From assembly GCF_011075055.1 (NCBI RefSeq), contig NC_058155.1, positions 5,010,001 through 5,074,000 on the forward strand: a stretch of 64,000 nucleotides of DNA, read 5' to 3'. This DNA comes from Mangifera indica (lineage: Eukaryota > Streptophyta > Magnoliopsida > Sapindales > Anacardiaceae). The position numbers and the translations under genes were made by a program. The notes beneath the pieces were generated by a model, which worked only from the letters and a program-made list of their open reading frames with translations, had not been told where the DNA came from and did not search any database. Positions 48,090-60,340 of this stretch are shown piece by piece. The first letter of the stretch is position 1, and each line of letters begins with the position of its first letter.

Positions 48090-49387
48090 TAAAAAAAAGA
48101 AGTTGCATATTCTCACTCAAGTTTTGATACGCTGTCAAAATTCTATCTATAAAGTTTAAAAAACTCAAATATCTATTCATAGAGTTGGATACAAGTCGAA
48201 TCGAGCCCGAACAAGGCCCAACTCATTTTCGACTCATTTTTTATGAGCCCAAGCTTAGGCTCGGGTTCAAGCTCATCAAGCTCGTTAAACACATGTTCAT
48301 GTTTGACTCATTTCATAATTTTAGTGTTCAGGCTTGTGTGTTCTGGCTTAGGCTCGCATTTCAAGCTCGGAAGCTCGGCTTTAAAATGGTGTCGTTTATT
48401 CCAAGTTAAATTTTTTTTTTTCATTTGAGTATGCGGCTCACGAGCCAAGCTCAACTCACTAAATCCATGTTCAAGTTTGGGCTCATATTTGTTTTTCACT
48501 TAAAATCTAAGTTCGTGTTCGTATTCGAATTCATTTAAGGAAAGCTCAGCTCAGGCTCAAAGCTATTTTCAAGCTCAAATAAGCTCACTTCAAATCCAAC
48601 CCTACCTATTCATTAGCTCTTAACCTTAACCAAAACCCTTGGTTATAAGGAATAAAATTGTTATTTTACCACTAAACACTAAAACTCTAATTTTGAAAAC
48701 TAACAATTTTCTCTCACCCAGAAGTTTGAAAAATTTATCTTTCCCCATAAATTTTTTTCTTCATACTCCGACAATGGGAATCCATTGCTACCATTGGCTA
48801 ACCACCCCAGCATCTTCATCTCCAGCTGTCAGCCTTTCCACCGGAGCAAATTCATTAAACGAAGAGATGAGTCTTATCGTCTCTTCGGTTAGACAAAAAT
48901 GATTTATCTTCATTCAGCTAACAAATCGGCATTAGGCAATTCTTCTGATATCGATCCATTTGTTGGACAAAGACAAATCGTCTTTGTCCATTCAAAGAGA
49001 CTCTTTGTCTCTTCGTTGGACAGAGACGATTTGTTTTCATCTGACGAACTTGCTCTAGTGGAAAGGTCGACAGTCAGAGAAGAAGATGTTGGGGTGGTAG
49101 GCTAATGGTGACAATTGATCCTTGTTACTAAAGAATGGAGAAAAAATTTTAGGAGAAAAAGTGAATTTTTCATACTTTTAGATAAGAGAAAATTATTAGT
49201 TTTCCAAACTATAGAGGGGGAAAATAATATAAAGTCTTAGGTTTTCAGGTTTAGTAATAACATAACGATTTTATATCTTTTTTTGGTTAAAGTTAACAGT
49301 CTATGAGTAAGTATTTTGGTTTTTAAAACTTCGTAGATAGAATTTTCTAAAAGCATCAAAACTTGAGTGGTTACAAGTGCTTTGGCC
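48090..49387. mobile_element. MULE-type MITE nested in the inverted P450 flank
   Basis: The right end, read in reverse complement (GGCCAAAGCACTTGTAACCACTCAAGTTTTGATGC), pairs with the left (TTCTCACTCAAGTTTTGATACGC); TTCTATCTATAAAG pairs with TTCTATCTACGAAG just inside. It belongs to the family at 6907 and 46812. The left terminus is worn. It splits the two halves of the inverted P450 flank and is itself invaded by the hAT MITE at 48181-48605. Its interior (48770-49100) has inverted GACGATTTGT/ACAAATCGTC-type words. Confidence 0.7.
48181..48605. mobile_element. hAT-type MITE (425 bp) with 8-bp TSD CTATTCAT
   Basis: CTATTCAT lies directly before (48173-48180) and after (48606-48613) the element, the 8-bp duplication typical of hAT transposition. 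Ends are AGAGTTGGATACAAG and, in reverse complement, GTAGGGTTGGATTTGAA. The inside is rich in GCTCAAGCTC words as in 41590-41935. Non-coding. Nested inside a MULE MITE. Confidence 0.88.
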
Positions 49388-49935
49388 TATTAAACCTGGA
49401 AATTGTCCTAATAAGAACAATATTTGGTGCTCATTTTCCCAATAAAAACATCCATTTACCTATTTATTTGTCGTTATTAAACTCTCAAAAAGATTTGTGA
49501 TCACTTATTATGCATTAAAGGACAGAAGTAAATTAGTCAACTTTTGTCTAAAACGCAAACACATTTATCACGTAAACTTTGTCGCATCTCTTCTATGTAC
49601 AAATTAATTGTCAATTAAGGCGTTCTTATAAACCAGTGGGGCTGACTAGCATCACTGATCCATTATACATGCGATTATTTTTTAAATCAAGATAAGAGTA
49701 TGGATAATTTGATTTAAATTATAATATAAAATAAAATAGTTTAAAAATTATAATTTGATTTAGTTAATAAAATGATTCAATTTGGCTTGATAATTTTAAA
49801 AAAATAGTTTACCGTTTTGGTTGGGGTTTGAAGGGTTTTCTAACTAAATTAAATCATTAACTGCATTTCTTTAAATACATATATGTACAACTGCATTTAA
49901 CAAAAATTTTCAATAAATAATTAGTGTTACCACTT

Positions 49936-49978
<43 letters not shown>

Positions 49979-50139
49979 ATGATTCTTAATAGATTTAAAT
50001 CATAATTCAAACCTTACCAAACCATTTTTTTTATTTGGTTTGGGTTAAAACCTAAAATAATTTCATTAGAAAAACTACAATGACTTGATTAAACTTGAAA
50101 ATATGAAGATCATTTATTCGCTAGCAACTTCAACTTGTT
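49388..50139 (-). repeat. Inverted P450 3' flank, proximal part
   Basis: Its reverse complement reads AATAAATGATCTTCATATTTTCAAG, then TATAATGGATCAGTGATGC, CCCCACTGGTTTATAAGAA and GATAAATGTGTTTGCGTTTTAGACA, the order found downstream of copies B/E (22050-22560) and D (26290-26520). A TA microsatellite (about 49938-49975) is included. Together with 47650-48085 it is one inverted segment split by a MULE. Confidence 0.85.
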
Positions 50140-50163
50140 CTATTTGCACACAACAGGGATGGC
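50140..50163 (-). pseudogene. P450 copy F: last seven codons and stop, inverted
   Basis: On the minus strand 50163-50140 reads AIPVVCK then TAG, against AIPIACN in the intact gene and IPVACK in copies D and E. The characteristic 3' flank (GAACAAGTT...GCTAGCGAATAAATGATC) follows. Upstream of these codons the homology stops. This anchors the inverted flank to a P450 gene end. Confidence 0.8.
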
Positions 50164-50165
50164 AA

Positions 50166-51414
50166 AAAATTTTAACCCAATAAAAATTTATTAAGAAAAT
50201 TTATAAAAAATCACAACCAATAAAGTAAATTCAATAATATGATCAAACAATTAAGCAGAAGCTATATTCAAAAACTTATTAAGCATACAACGCATATGTA
50301 AGCATAACATTAAGAGAGTAAGGAAAGTAAATATTCAAGATTTATAGTGGTTTGAAGCTTTCTCTTCCAAGTTTCATACACCTACTTTTTCAAACAAACA
50401 CTTAAAGTTCTACTAGTAAAGAATCCTTTTTTACAATAGTTCTCTGGGATTTGACCTATGTACACTAGTTGCTCTAGGATTACACCTACCACAATAGTTT
50501 ATCCAAGATTTCTCCCAAAAGAGTTTGAATACAAAAAATAGTATTTGTGAATGCATCTACAAGGCTGATAAATGAAAACGAGCACAATTATACCTCTCAA
50601 GAATTTGAGTTATGAGCTTGTAAGAGAAATTGGAGAAGAAAATGAGTATAAGATTTTACATAAATGATATCTAACCTATTCCCCACCAAAGACTGTTTAA
50701 TTTATAGTATTGGATGGTTAGAATGGCTCATATGACCAGTGGTTAGGATAATAGATCCATTGAACATTAAAATTAGCATTTTCTTCATGAATCTATAAGG
50801 CACACGGTCATGTTTTCAAGGAAAACAAACGTGTGTCATTTAAAATTTTGCTTTTTGTGTTTGGTCATTTCTTTGATCAAAGCTCCCAACAATAGGATTT
50901 TCTTCTTGAAAGACATATGCACAGGTGGCACTTTCTTGGCATAGGCAGCTTGCGTCATTTCTTTGTTTTTGTAAAAATTCCATAAGCTTAAATGGCTTGC
51001 ATGTTGATTTGTGCACAATTGAAGTACGGGTTTGATTTTACAAAAGGCGTGGTTGGCATAATTGAAGCACGACTAAACAAGACTTTGATGAAGTCTTAAT
51101 TTCATAGGTGGAATCTTTGCTTTTTAGGAAGAAGCGTGATTGGAACTATAAAGAGCATGACTAGAATGAATCTTACATGGTTGGCATGATTTGGCATATA
51201 CACGCGTATGTGTCTTGTTTGACTATGATTGACTTTGCCCAAAATTGCATGTGAAGGCTACACAGTTACTTCTCATCGTGTTTAGCTTGACATAAGGGCA
51301 CGTATACTCTATTTTCTACATTTTTCAATTCATGTTCACTTGGTAATGTTTTTCACACATTCTTTGGACAATATTAGGCATTCAAACTTGTGTTTTTAGC
51401 ATCACCAAAATACT
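50166..51414. other. Unassigned, probably retroelement non-coding DNA
   Basis: No coding recognised. Words such as GCGTGGTTGGCATAATTGAAGCACGACT recur in slightly altered form (51049-51078, 51177-51200), suggesting an old repeat. It precedes a minus-strand copia fragment. Confidence 0.35.
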
Positions 51415-51990
51415 TAGAAGTCCAACAACCATGAAATTTTTTACTGAATAAGAAAATCTTGTAATTGTTTAATGCATATACATGTGAATTTTCAATAAGC
51501 CTACGCATTATTATAGATATTGGGTAACTTAAATGATCATGCCAAAACATAAAGAATTTTGGTTCAAAGAATTTTTAGTTCGATATTACGTATGTTTAAA
51601 TTATCTTTATGATTGTATAATACAATCCAGGTGATAAAGCAAATAATTTTTCTAGTACAAGCCTTCTTCCAGAGTCATTATCAGTTATACAGAGAAATTT
51701 TGCACTATTTTCATTTATGATTTCAATGTGATAACCATTATTTCCTATATCTTTAAAATAAAGTAGATTTTTACTGTATATACTTGAATATAATGCATTA
51801 TCGATGTTTAATTTGGTCCTATTTTTCAGCAAAATTGTAACTCTTTCAAAGCCTTCAATAAGATTCATTGACCTTGAAATTATGTTTACTTTAGTATTAA
51901 AGTTAAGAAAAAGTTTTTTTCCTTAAGAACTATGTTCTTTATTGCACTATCCACTAAACACATATCTTTATCATTAGCTTTTGAAGTCAA
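51415..51990 (-). pseudogene. Copia protease-side / GAG-pre-integrase remnant
   Basis: The minus-strand frame 51596-51868 contains NLIEGFERVTILLKNRTKL, DALYSSIYSKNLLYFKDIGN and NGYHIEIINEN, typical of the copia region after the protease. Just downstream (about 51510-51540) a WHDHLSYP segment resembles the GAG-pre-integrase WHDRLGHP, with His changed to Tyr. Nothing else of the element is seen. Different family from the complete copia element below. Confidence 0.75.
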
Positions 51991-54015
51991 CGCTTCAATT
52001 TTTAAATTCATTTTCTTTCATTTAGAAATTATGTTAGTTATAATATATACAAAATAATAAAAGGAATTAGTACATGATAATAAAATAATATTCATGATTC
52101 CAAAACAATTACATATGATAGATTCTAATTATAAAAATATTAGTATTCACATCATTAGTCAAGTGACCTATATTTTTATTCTTGAAAGAAGTCTTTGATG
52201 GGGGATAAAGTCATTCAGCTCAAGGAAGGAAAACAAGGGTAAGACATGGAAATAAAATAGGTCAATAAAAGAGCAAAGACAAGAGAGAGATTGGGTAGAA
52301 GAAACGAATGAAGAGAAGATTGTTGTTAATGACATTAAAGACCCATGACAAAAGGGTGGTAGGGTGGAAAGCATTGAAGATAGTGAAGAAACAAGCCAAA
52401 GTCGAGATCATGATGTGCCACATGATGTGATAGCCAAGAATGACATGGTAAAGTGAGGTGGCATGAGGTGAAATATTTCTTAGTTGTGAAGAGTTTAATT
52501 TAATTAAACTTTTCTAATGTTATTGAATCTTTAATTTAAAGTCAATTTACTATTATTTTGGGTTAATTATTAAGTCTTGAAAGAATCCTATTTTTATTTA
52601 GGAAATAAACAGTTTTTTACAATTATTTATTTAGAAAAGCTTAATTTTAATTAGGAGTCTATCAATATTATTCCTAGAATTTAGAAATAATTAATATTCT
52701 TAATTCTAACTAAACTATTGTCCTATTTTAGTAATGTTTCTATTCTAATAGAATTAGAATTTATATTTTAATTAAAAGAGTCAATAACCTATATAAATAA
52801 AGGGCTTAAGTCTTTAAATCAATCAATTCATCAATTATCAATAAAATTCTTATTTGAGTTTTCTTTGTTTTAAATTGTTTTTCAAATTGTATTGAATTCT
52901 TGTTTATCTTTTTGTGTCTATTAAACAATATCAACTCTAAGCGTCCTTGTGAATGATATAAAATCCCCATTAATGCTTGTCTTGTGTCAATCTTGAAACA
53001 TCAAAATTCGATAGGTCGACAAGATCTAAATTATTAACAAATTTAATTCTATTTTTATATATGTTTAATTAGATCCACTGAATGTTTGTGCGTACGACAG
53101 GTACGCATCTAATGGCATTTATGACAACATATGTTATTTTGTTATTTACTCTGTATTACTCTTTATTTTGTTTTAGTCTTAGTCTACTTCTAGTGGTATA
53201 ACTAAGATTTTTTATTATAATCATCTTCAGATCAAAAATTAATTAATTCATGACCTTAATCACACTTTTGATAATTACTATTGGTACTTGCATTCACTTA
53301 AGAGAATGATGCAGTACCGATGAGGCAAGTTTGATGGTTTTTCATCAAGGAGCAAACATGATATTAATTTATAATTTCTTTTCCCGATATTTCTACTACA
53401 AAAGCATATTTTAAAGATGAAAAATAGAAAATATTTTCTTTAACATATTCTCAAATATTTTCTCCCTACATAACTTCAATTGGGGGGAAATTCTTAATAT
53501 AGTAGAGTTATACTAAGTTACAAAGCCATTGACAGTTAAATCTGATATTCAAATCTATTTTTCAAATTTCTCCACAATTTTATTGGGTCCACTATTATAT
53601 TTACATATTCAACTCACAATTCTTCAGAGGTGTAATACCAAAGAAAAAATAGTAGTTTCGGATTTATCTTTCTAGAATTTTATTTAACTATTTTTGCAAG
53701 GCTTATACATTCAAGGCAGACATTTTATTTAATTGCTTTTTTAAGGTTTATATATTTAAGGTGGTGAATTGAATCAAAAACTCATTTAATATTATTTATT
53801 CAATTTTGAAAATTTTAAGTTCAAATATTATCTTACATTCACAAAACTTTTAGTTTTATAAAGAATCTGTTAGGATTAATTTTTGAAGATTATTATCTCA
53901 TATTTACAAAACTTATAGTTTTGTAATTAATTTTCAAAATATTATCGTATTTAAAACTTTAATTTTGATTATATTTTAGACTTTAAGTATATAATTTTCA
54001 CAATTTATACAAGTT
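51991..54015. other. AT-rich region with LTR-like features
   Basis: 52195-52440 resembles 18560-18830. 52790-52815 has CCTATATAAATAAAGGGCTTAAG, a TATA-like promoter word of the kind found in LTRs, followed by a long pyrimidine- and A-rich stretch to about 53100. I could not find LTR ends. 53640-53990 is AT-rich with small internal repeats. No genes. Confidence 0.35.
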
Positions 54016-54866
54016 TCAAGTTGCAAATGAGATATAATTTTTATAAGACAAATAAATATTTTGATGAAATTTGGGACTTCTTTTATATATATTCCCCTCA
54101 AACCTCAACACCAATGTACTAATATGAGCTTCCCTAGGCAAATCTAGAAAAGGAATGTCAAGCTTAGGATCTTTGTCCTCTACAAGATCAAAAACTAGTG
54201 GATGAGGTACATTTATAGCGGACACAACATTGATCACAATAACTTGTTGGGTGTGACATGAACCACAATGAAACGTTTTGGCTCCTAACTAGTAGCATGG
54301 ACTACGAGCTTCCACCTCTCGACTATTAGCCTTACTACATCTCTCTTATACTACAACATTGGGTAGAACATATGACCCTTAAAACCATTCGTAAATATTT
54401 TGTTTTTGCCAAGCACCAAAAACTTGCATCTCTCCTCCAAGGAGAGCACCCATTTGGGATCTCGCCTATGCCAATCTGTGAGCAATTCAAACACAGCAAA
54501 ATTCTCACCAAAATGAAGGACATCTAAATTTGGAATTTTATCAAGCTTTATTTATGTCATTTCTTCCTTATCATTTTACACATAAATGACCCTTATTGAA
54601 GACCATAAAATATCATTTTTTTCATTTATCTCATGAAAAAATATCTCTACCATAGAAAATGAAGGTGATAGCTCTTTCAAGAACTTTACAATGTCAGCAA
54701 ACTCCACCACAATAGAGTCAACTTGACCTATGGAAGAGGAATTTGAATCTGAACTCAAACCTTTACACCTTGTAGCATGAAACCAGACATCTACACATAA
54801 GGCATACATGTTTACACCACTAAAGTCTGGTGAGCATTTCTTTAACATTGAATAGAGAGATACATC
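54016..54866 (-). pseudogene. Unrecognised coding region, 3' part, interrupted by copia
   Basis: Read from 54866 down, one frame gives SLYSMLKKCSPDFSGVNMY, VDVWFHATRCKG, a low-complexity Ser stretch, VEFADIVKFLKELSPSF and, after two stops but in the same frame, PNLDVLHFGENFAVFELL, WHRRDPKWVLSLEERCKF and FKGHMFYPML. Another frame continues with INVPHPLVFDLVEDKDP and FLDLPREAHISTLVLRF (54016-54237). The composition is that of a real globular protein, with stops and frameshifts marking decay. It continues at 62038 on the other side of the copia element: removing the insertion and one TSD copy joins KLHEDV to SLYSML in frame. I do not recognise the family. Confidence 0.6.
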
Positions 54867-55341
54867 TATTAGAAATTTCCTGATGTGGGAATTAGAGTTT
54901 TGGTTTTATAAAATTGGATAATTGGATAGTCTAATGCCAGTTTATAGATAGACTTGAGTGACCAATAAAGATATGTCCAATACACTTAAAAGTTATTGAT
55001 CTGGGTAGACGGTTTAGTATGAGCCTTCAGTTATTAGACTTTTAATGGGAAGGTCTAGATAATTTCTTATAAATAGCCTAGGTCCCCACTCCAAAACCTA
55101 ATTTTTTATATGCTTACTCATTCAAAGCCATCATAGGGAGGTTTCTAGAATGGAAGAACTGTCATAACAAATTTTCAAGTTTCAAGTGGTATTCTGAAGA
55201 TCTTTGGTTTCAGAGATATGACTCAAACAAGTTTTTTTATATCCCTAATTATTAATTCTATATTCAATTTAATATAAGAATTCAGTATTCTATAGTCTAT
55301 GCATGTTTGTATTAAATTTTGTTCTTAATTAAAGTTTTACA
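54867..55341 (+). repeat. 5' LTR of the complete copia element
   Basis: 475 bp, starts TATTAGAAATTTCC (terminal TG mutated to TA) and ends GTTTTACA. Shares ACTTAAAAGTTATTG, CTGGGTAGACGGTTTAGTAT and TTCTTAATTAAAGTTTTACA with the 3' LTR. Confidence 0.92.
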
Positions 55342-55343
55342 TG

Positions 55344-55356
55344 TGGTATTAGAGCC
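55344..55356 (+). promoter_or_regulatory. Primer-binding site of the copia element
   Basis: TGGTATTAGAGCC, two bases after the 5' LTR, complementary (one mismatch to the common TGGTATCAGAGC form) to the initiator-Met tRNA 3' end. Confidence 0.88.
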
Positions 55357-56880
55357 AATCAACATAGATATAAAATTTGGATTTATGATAATTGAAATTA
55401 GGGTTGTTTTTTTTAAATTCAGTTAGGGTTTATTATGATCATTATTATTTTTGTTTAATTATTATCTTGATTAAATTATATCTTATAGAATAAACCCTAA
55501 GCAATCTGTAATAGTGGACGTCAGCGATGGCACTGTAGTATTCTTTACCGATGTGAGTCACAGCAACCACGGTGACCTTTCCCTATAATTGGAGCGTTGT
55601 CAATGACTATTCCCCATGTCAGATCTTCAAGTTTGGATCTTGAATGCTATCGTGAAATCATGGCTAAATATTGTCAACAGTGGCTTCCATGATGCTTAAA
55701 AAGTGACGGTAAAGTGATTTGCTATCTTCAGGAATCCGTCTGGTGGATGATCGTGGCAAAATCAAGAAGCAAGAGTGAAGAATTTGACGATTAGGGTTTC
55801 TGCAATCGTGGGTCAGATCCAGGTTTTTCAAACTCGATTACTTAACCCGTAGGGTCAAATGACCTGTTTGAGCAAATTTGGTCAAACTAGGTCATTTGAC
55901 CTAAATAGCTGTTGGGCCAACCTGGACCGGCCAAATCAGGTATCGCACATGCAATCATGGGCCATAAAGGTGTGCTAAGAGTGTGAACATGCGCTTGGGC
56001 CCGTAATGGCACGTTTGAGTGCATTCGAGCATATGAAAGCACGTCTGAGCATGTGTATTATTCTAGTGGCACGTGAAACTTTTTCCCTACTGAGTGGTGG
56101 CACATGTAATAGTGTTTTGTTACTGTGTTGGCGTGTTTTACTTTGTTAGGGCTTGAAATTGTTAAAATTCAAATATTCTAGATAAAAACTTTTTTATTAT
56201 TGTTCACAAAATTAGATGCAACAAACTTAAGAAGGATTGTCAAAGATCATAAGGTATTAGGTCTCATGAAATCTTAAAACTAGAGCAACATGATTTTGTA
56301 TCAGGGAATAATTTGTGAGTTCTTAAAATATCGATCGCTAAAATGACACATTTTGAGGCTTACAAAATGTTCCCTTTAGGAATGATACATTCAGTAATTT
56401 TTAATACATATAATTTCTTGCCTAAAGTGGTTATTGTGTGTATTAAATATAAAGGAAACATAAGGTTAATTTTTGAGGTCAATCAATCTTATAAATTAGA
56501 AGATGAACTATGATCTAGAAAATATATCTATTTAAATGTGATATTATTTTCGAACATCATATATTCAAAAGGTCCTCATAAAGTTGTTACCCTATCAAGA
56601 AGAAGATGAACTATGATCTAGAAAATATATCTGCCCAAAAGTAATATTATTTTTGAACATCATATGATTTAAAGGTCCTCATAAAGTTTATATATATATA
56701 ACCTTGTGTTTGGGACCTTTATTGCATGTCATTTTCTTTGCCCAAAGGTGAGTTAATGATGATGCCAAGGAATCCCTATAAGGTGTAGTTTATCAAGTTT
56801 CATTATTTATTTTAAAGCTACTTTAATTAATTATTGCTCATATTTTAATTTGTTGCATTATCTTTTTTTAGTCTCCATTT
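55357..56880 (+). other. Copia 5' untranslated/leader region
   Basis: About 1.5 kb between the primer-binding site and gag without recognised coding. It contains a ~110-bp direct duplication (AGATGAACTATGATCTAGAAAATATATCT... at about 56501-56585 and 56605-56690) and GCACGT/GAGCATGTG-rich words at 55950-56110. Confidence 0.6.
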
Positions 56881-57679
56881 CTGTGAACAATAGCAATGTT
56901 ACCATTGAGGTCTTGACTGGAAGTAATTACAAGTAATGGAAGCAAGATATTGAGTTTGCTATAGCTATAGGTGATTGGAATATGGCACTTGTTCAAGATA
57001 AGCCAACTGATACTATTGATAAGAGTACTATTGAAGAGAAAGATTTGTTTGCTAAGTGGGAGAGGTCGAATCGTTTATGAATGATGGCTATGAAAAAGAC
57101 TATTGTTTGAACATCTTCTTAGTGGACTACCAATTGATGGGACTGCCAAGGAATTTTTCACTGTTATAGGGAAACGATTTCAGATCTCTAACAATGTTGA
57201 AGCTTCATCTCTTGTTACTAAGTTGATTAGTATAAGATACACAAAATATGAGGGTGTTAGGGACTATGTATTGAAGCTTACTCATATCCAAGACAAATTG
57301 AAGAATCATAAGATCTCTTTACCTGATGAGTTTGTTGTTTGTTATGCCCTAACTACCTTACCTTAAACCTTTTCCCAGCTCAAGACAACTTATAACACTA
57401 CAAAAGGAACTTAGAGCTTGGATAGTCTTATTACTAAGTGTGTTACTAAGAAGTGTAAGATCCAGAGGGAAAATAATGATGTGGTTCTTTTGGTCTTTCA
57501 TTCTAAAGATGATTATGGTAAGAAAAAGTATAAGAAAGGCAAGTTTAATCCTACTGCTCTTAAAAATGTTTGGAATAAAAGGCATAGTCAAGGCCAAAAA
57601 AATTCAAATGCAATATAGGAGAAAGATCTTGGTAAGTGCTTCTTTTGTAAGAAGAAAGGTCATATGAAGAAGAATTGCA
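56881..57679 (+). pseudogene. Copia gag with zinc knuckle (complete element)
   Basis: gag begins near 56930 (RWKQDIEFAIAIGDWNMAL, after an NYK*WKQ break), the longest open part is 57103-57366 (LLSGLPIDGTAKEFFTVIGKRF; RYTKYEGVRDYVLKL), and the nucleocapsid zinc knuckle CFFCKKKGHMKKNC (57637-57678) keeps the C-x2-C-x4-H-x4-C ligands. Stops at about 57078 and 57364 and frame changes before the knuckle inactivate it. Confidence 0.85.
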
Positions 57680-57771
57680 TGAAATATAAGTCTTGGTTAA
57701 AAAAGAGAGGTAGCCCACTAAATCTTGTGTGTTTTGAATCTAATTTTGTTGATATATCTCCAAATTCTTAG

Positions 57772-58330
57772 TGGCTTGATAGTGGAGCAACTGTGCACAT
57801 TGCTTTTACTTTACAAGGGTTTAAAAGCAAAAGGAGACCAAGTGAGGTTGAGATAACACTTAGAGTTAGAAACCATGCAGAAGTTGAAGTTAAATATATA
57901 GGAGTTGTTTGCCTTAGGTTGAAAAATGGTTTTGAGTTAATTTTAATTAATACATTTTATGTACCTTCATTTAGAAGAAATTAGATTTCGGTTTCAACTT
58001 TAGATAAATGTGGATTTTGTTTTAACTTTGAAAAATCTTTCGTTGCATTATCTTTAAATTCTAAAGTTATTGGTGAATGTGTTATGGACAATGGATTATA
58101 TTGTATGTGTCTAGCTCCAGCCAATACTCCTACTTTTATGAATATTGAAAAGAATGCGAGGAAAACATCCTTGATTGATGAAAAATCCTTTTTAGGGCAT
58201 ATCTTTAAAGAAATGATAGAAATACTGAAAAGAGATAATATTCTTCCCTCATTAAATTATGATGATCTAGAAGTTTGTGTTGATTGTATTGAGGGGAAAT
58301 TAACCAAGACTAAAAAGAATGGGGTAACTC
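57772..58330 (+). pseudogene. Copia protease and GAG-pre-integrase (complete element)
   Basis: WLDSGATVHIAF (57772-57807) is the aspartic-protease active-site motif with DSGA intact. NTFYVPSFRRN ends the first open stretch (57984). From 58084, FLGHIFKEMIEILKRDNILP and CVDCIEGKLTKTKK form the GAG-pre-integrase zinc-binding end, where the usual WH(A/K)RLGH start has decayed. Confidence 0.85.
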
Positions 58331-59010
58331 GCAGTTCAAATTTATTAGAAGTAATTCATACTGATATTAGTGGGCCCTACTCTACTACAATTTGTGGTTG
58401 TCAATATTTTATCACTTTTATTGATGACTTCTCTCATTATGGTTTCTTCTATTTGATTAAAGAAAAATCTATCGCTTTGGAGAAATTTAAAGTCTTCAGA
58501 ATTTAAATGGAAAAACAATTGGAGAAAGTTATTAAGATAGTAAGATCTGACCGAGAGGGTGAGTACTATGGAAGACATGGAGATTCAGGCCAACATATAG
58601 ATCTGTTTGCCAAGTACTTACAAGAATACGGTATAGTTGCTTAATACACTATACCCAGGAGTCCTGATCAAAATAGTATGGCTAAAAGGTGTAACTGTAT
58701 ACTTATAGATATGGTAAGGAGTATGATAAGTAGGCCTAACTTATCTGAATATCTTTGGGGAGAGTCAATCAAAACAACCTTATACTTTTTTAATAGAGTT
58801 TCTAGTAAATCAATTCCTAAAACACCTTTTGAATTATAGGTTGGTAGAAAGCCTAGCCTTAACCACTTTCGAGTTTGGGGTTGCCTTGCTGAGGTTAGGA
58901 TTTATAATCCTACTCCATCAGGTGTTACTTTGTTGGATACCCATCTCATTCTAAGGGATACAGGTTTTATTGTCCTTTTCATGGCACAAGCATAATTGAG
59001 TCTCAAACTA
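58331..59010 (+). pseudogene. Copia integrase (complete element)
   Basis: LLEVIHTDISGPYSTTICG and FITFIDDFSHYGFFYLIKEK (58345-58475) hold the first catalytic Asp residues. SPDQNSMAKRCN (about 58650-58700) follows where the third catalytic residue region is expected, then the C-terminal FGVWGCLAEVR and SHSKGYRFYCPF-like parts (58860-58980). Stops at 58504 and frame changes break it. Confidence 0.8.
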
Positions 59011-59293
59011 CTAAGTTCCTTAAGCTTGATATTTATGATGCTTCAGTACTTGCTAAGATTCTTGCTATTATTGGTTCCTCGGTCAAGGATCATAGAGAAG
59101 TTGTCACATTCCCCCTGCCTCCTTCCTCTGGGATTAATGATTATGTGATAAGACAAACAACTAAAACTCAAGAAACCCCTATACCATAAACTGAAATTTC
59201 TGAAAATATAACTCAAGATCCTATGGTTGAGGTACCCCTTAGGAGATCATTAAGACAAAAAAGGGCTACCATTTTAGATATATATATATTTAT

Positions 59294-60340
59294 TTGGCTG
59301 AAAATGCATATGATATTAGAGATATGACTGATCTAGTTTCATTTCCTAAAGCAATTAAAAGCTTAGGTGCAGACATGTGGATGAAAGCTATGGAAGATGA
59401 GATGCAATCTATGAAAGAAAATAAGGTCTGGGATCTTGTGGAGCTACCTGAAGGTTTCAAGCCTATTGGTTGTAAATGGGTCTTTAAAACTAAAAGAGAT
59501 CTTAAAGGAAAAATAGATAGATTGAAAGCAAGATTTGTTACAAAAGGGTTTACTCAGAGAGAAGGGATTGACTTCAAGGAGACATTTTCACCTATATCCT
59601 CAAAAGATTTGTTCAGAATCATAATAGCCTTAATAACACATTTTGATTTGGAGCTTTATCAGATGGATGTAAAGATAACTTTTCTGAATGGTAATCTTGA
59701 TGATGAAGTGTATATGAAATAACCAGATGGTTTTATGGTTGATAGGAAACAATATATGGTATGTAAACTTAAAAAGTCTATCTATGGTTTAAAACAGGCC
59801 TCTCGACAATGGTATCTTAAGTTTGATGAGGTTATGACCTCATATGGCTTCACTGAAAATAAATTTGATTAGTGTATGTATATGAAGATCAGTAGAAGTA
59901 GGTTTATTTTCTTGGTACTCTATGTTGATGACAGTTTGCTTGCAAGCAGTGATCGTAGTATGCTTTTGAGACTAAGTAGTTTTTGTCAAGAGCCTTTGAC
60001 ATGAAAGATCTTGGGGAAGCTTCCTTTATTCTTGGCATTGAAATCCACCAAGATAGAAATCGTGGTTTGCTCAGCTTATCTCAAAAGACATATATTGAAT
60101 GTGTTATTAAAAGATTTCAAATGCAAGATTGTAGAGCTAACGATGTACCTATTATAAAAGAAGAGAGGTTTAGTAACAAGCAGTGTCCTCAAAATGACAT
60201 TAAAAGGGCATTCATGAAAGATAAACCATATGCCAGTATGATTGGGAGTCTGATGTATGCTTAAGTGTACACAAGACCTGACATAACTTTTGCTATGAAT
60301 GTTCTTGGTTGATATGTTATTGATCCTAGTTTTGATCATT
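59294..60340 (+). pseudogene. Copia reverse transcriptase (complete element)
   Basis: 59294-59722 is open: MWMKAMEDEMQSMKENKVWDL, CKWVFKTKRDLKGKID, KARFVTKGFTQREGIDF, ETFSPISSKD, YQMDVKITFLNGNL. After a TAA at 59720 the catalytic YVDD (59921-59932) is intact, then a frameshift leads to 59983-60264 (DMKDLGEASFILGIEIHQDR, MIGSLMYA) and a further stop at 60262. The polymerase motifs are well kept, but the gene is broken. Confidence 0.9.

Noticed and set aside
48185..48902. Several overlapping 60-87 codon frames in 48185-49105
   Set aside because: They lie in the hAT and MULE MITEs, overlap on both strands and have no protein-like features.
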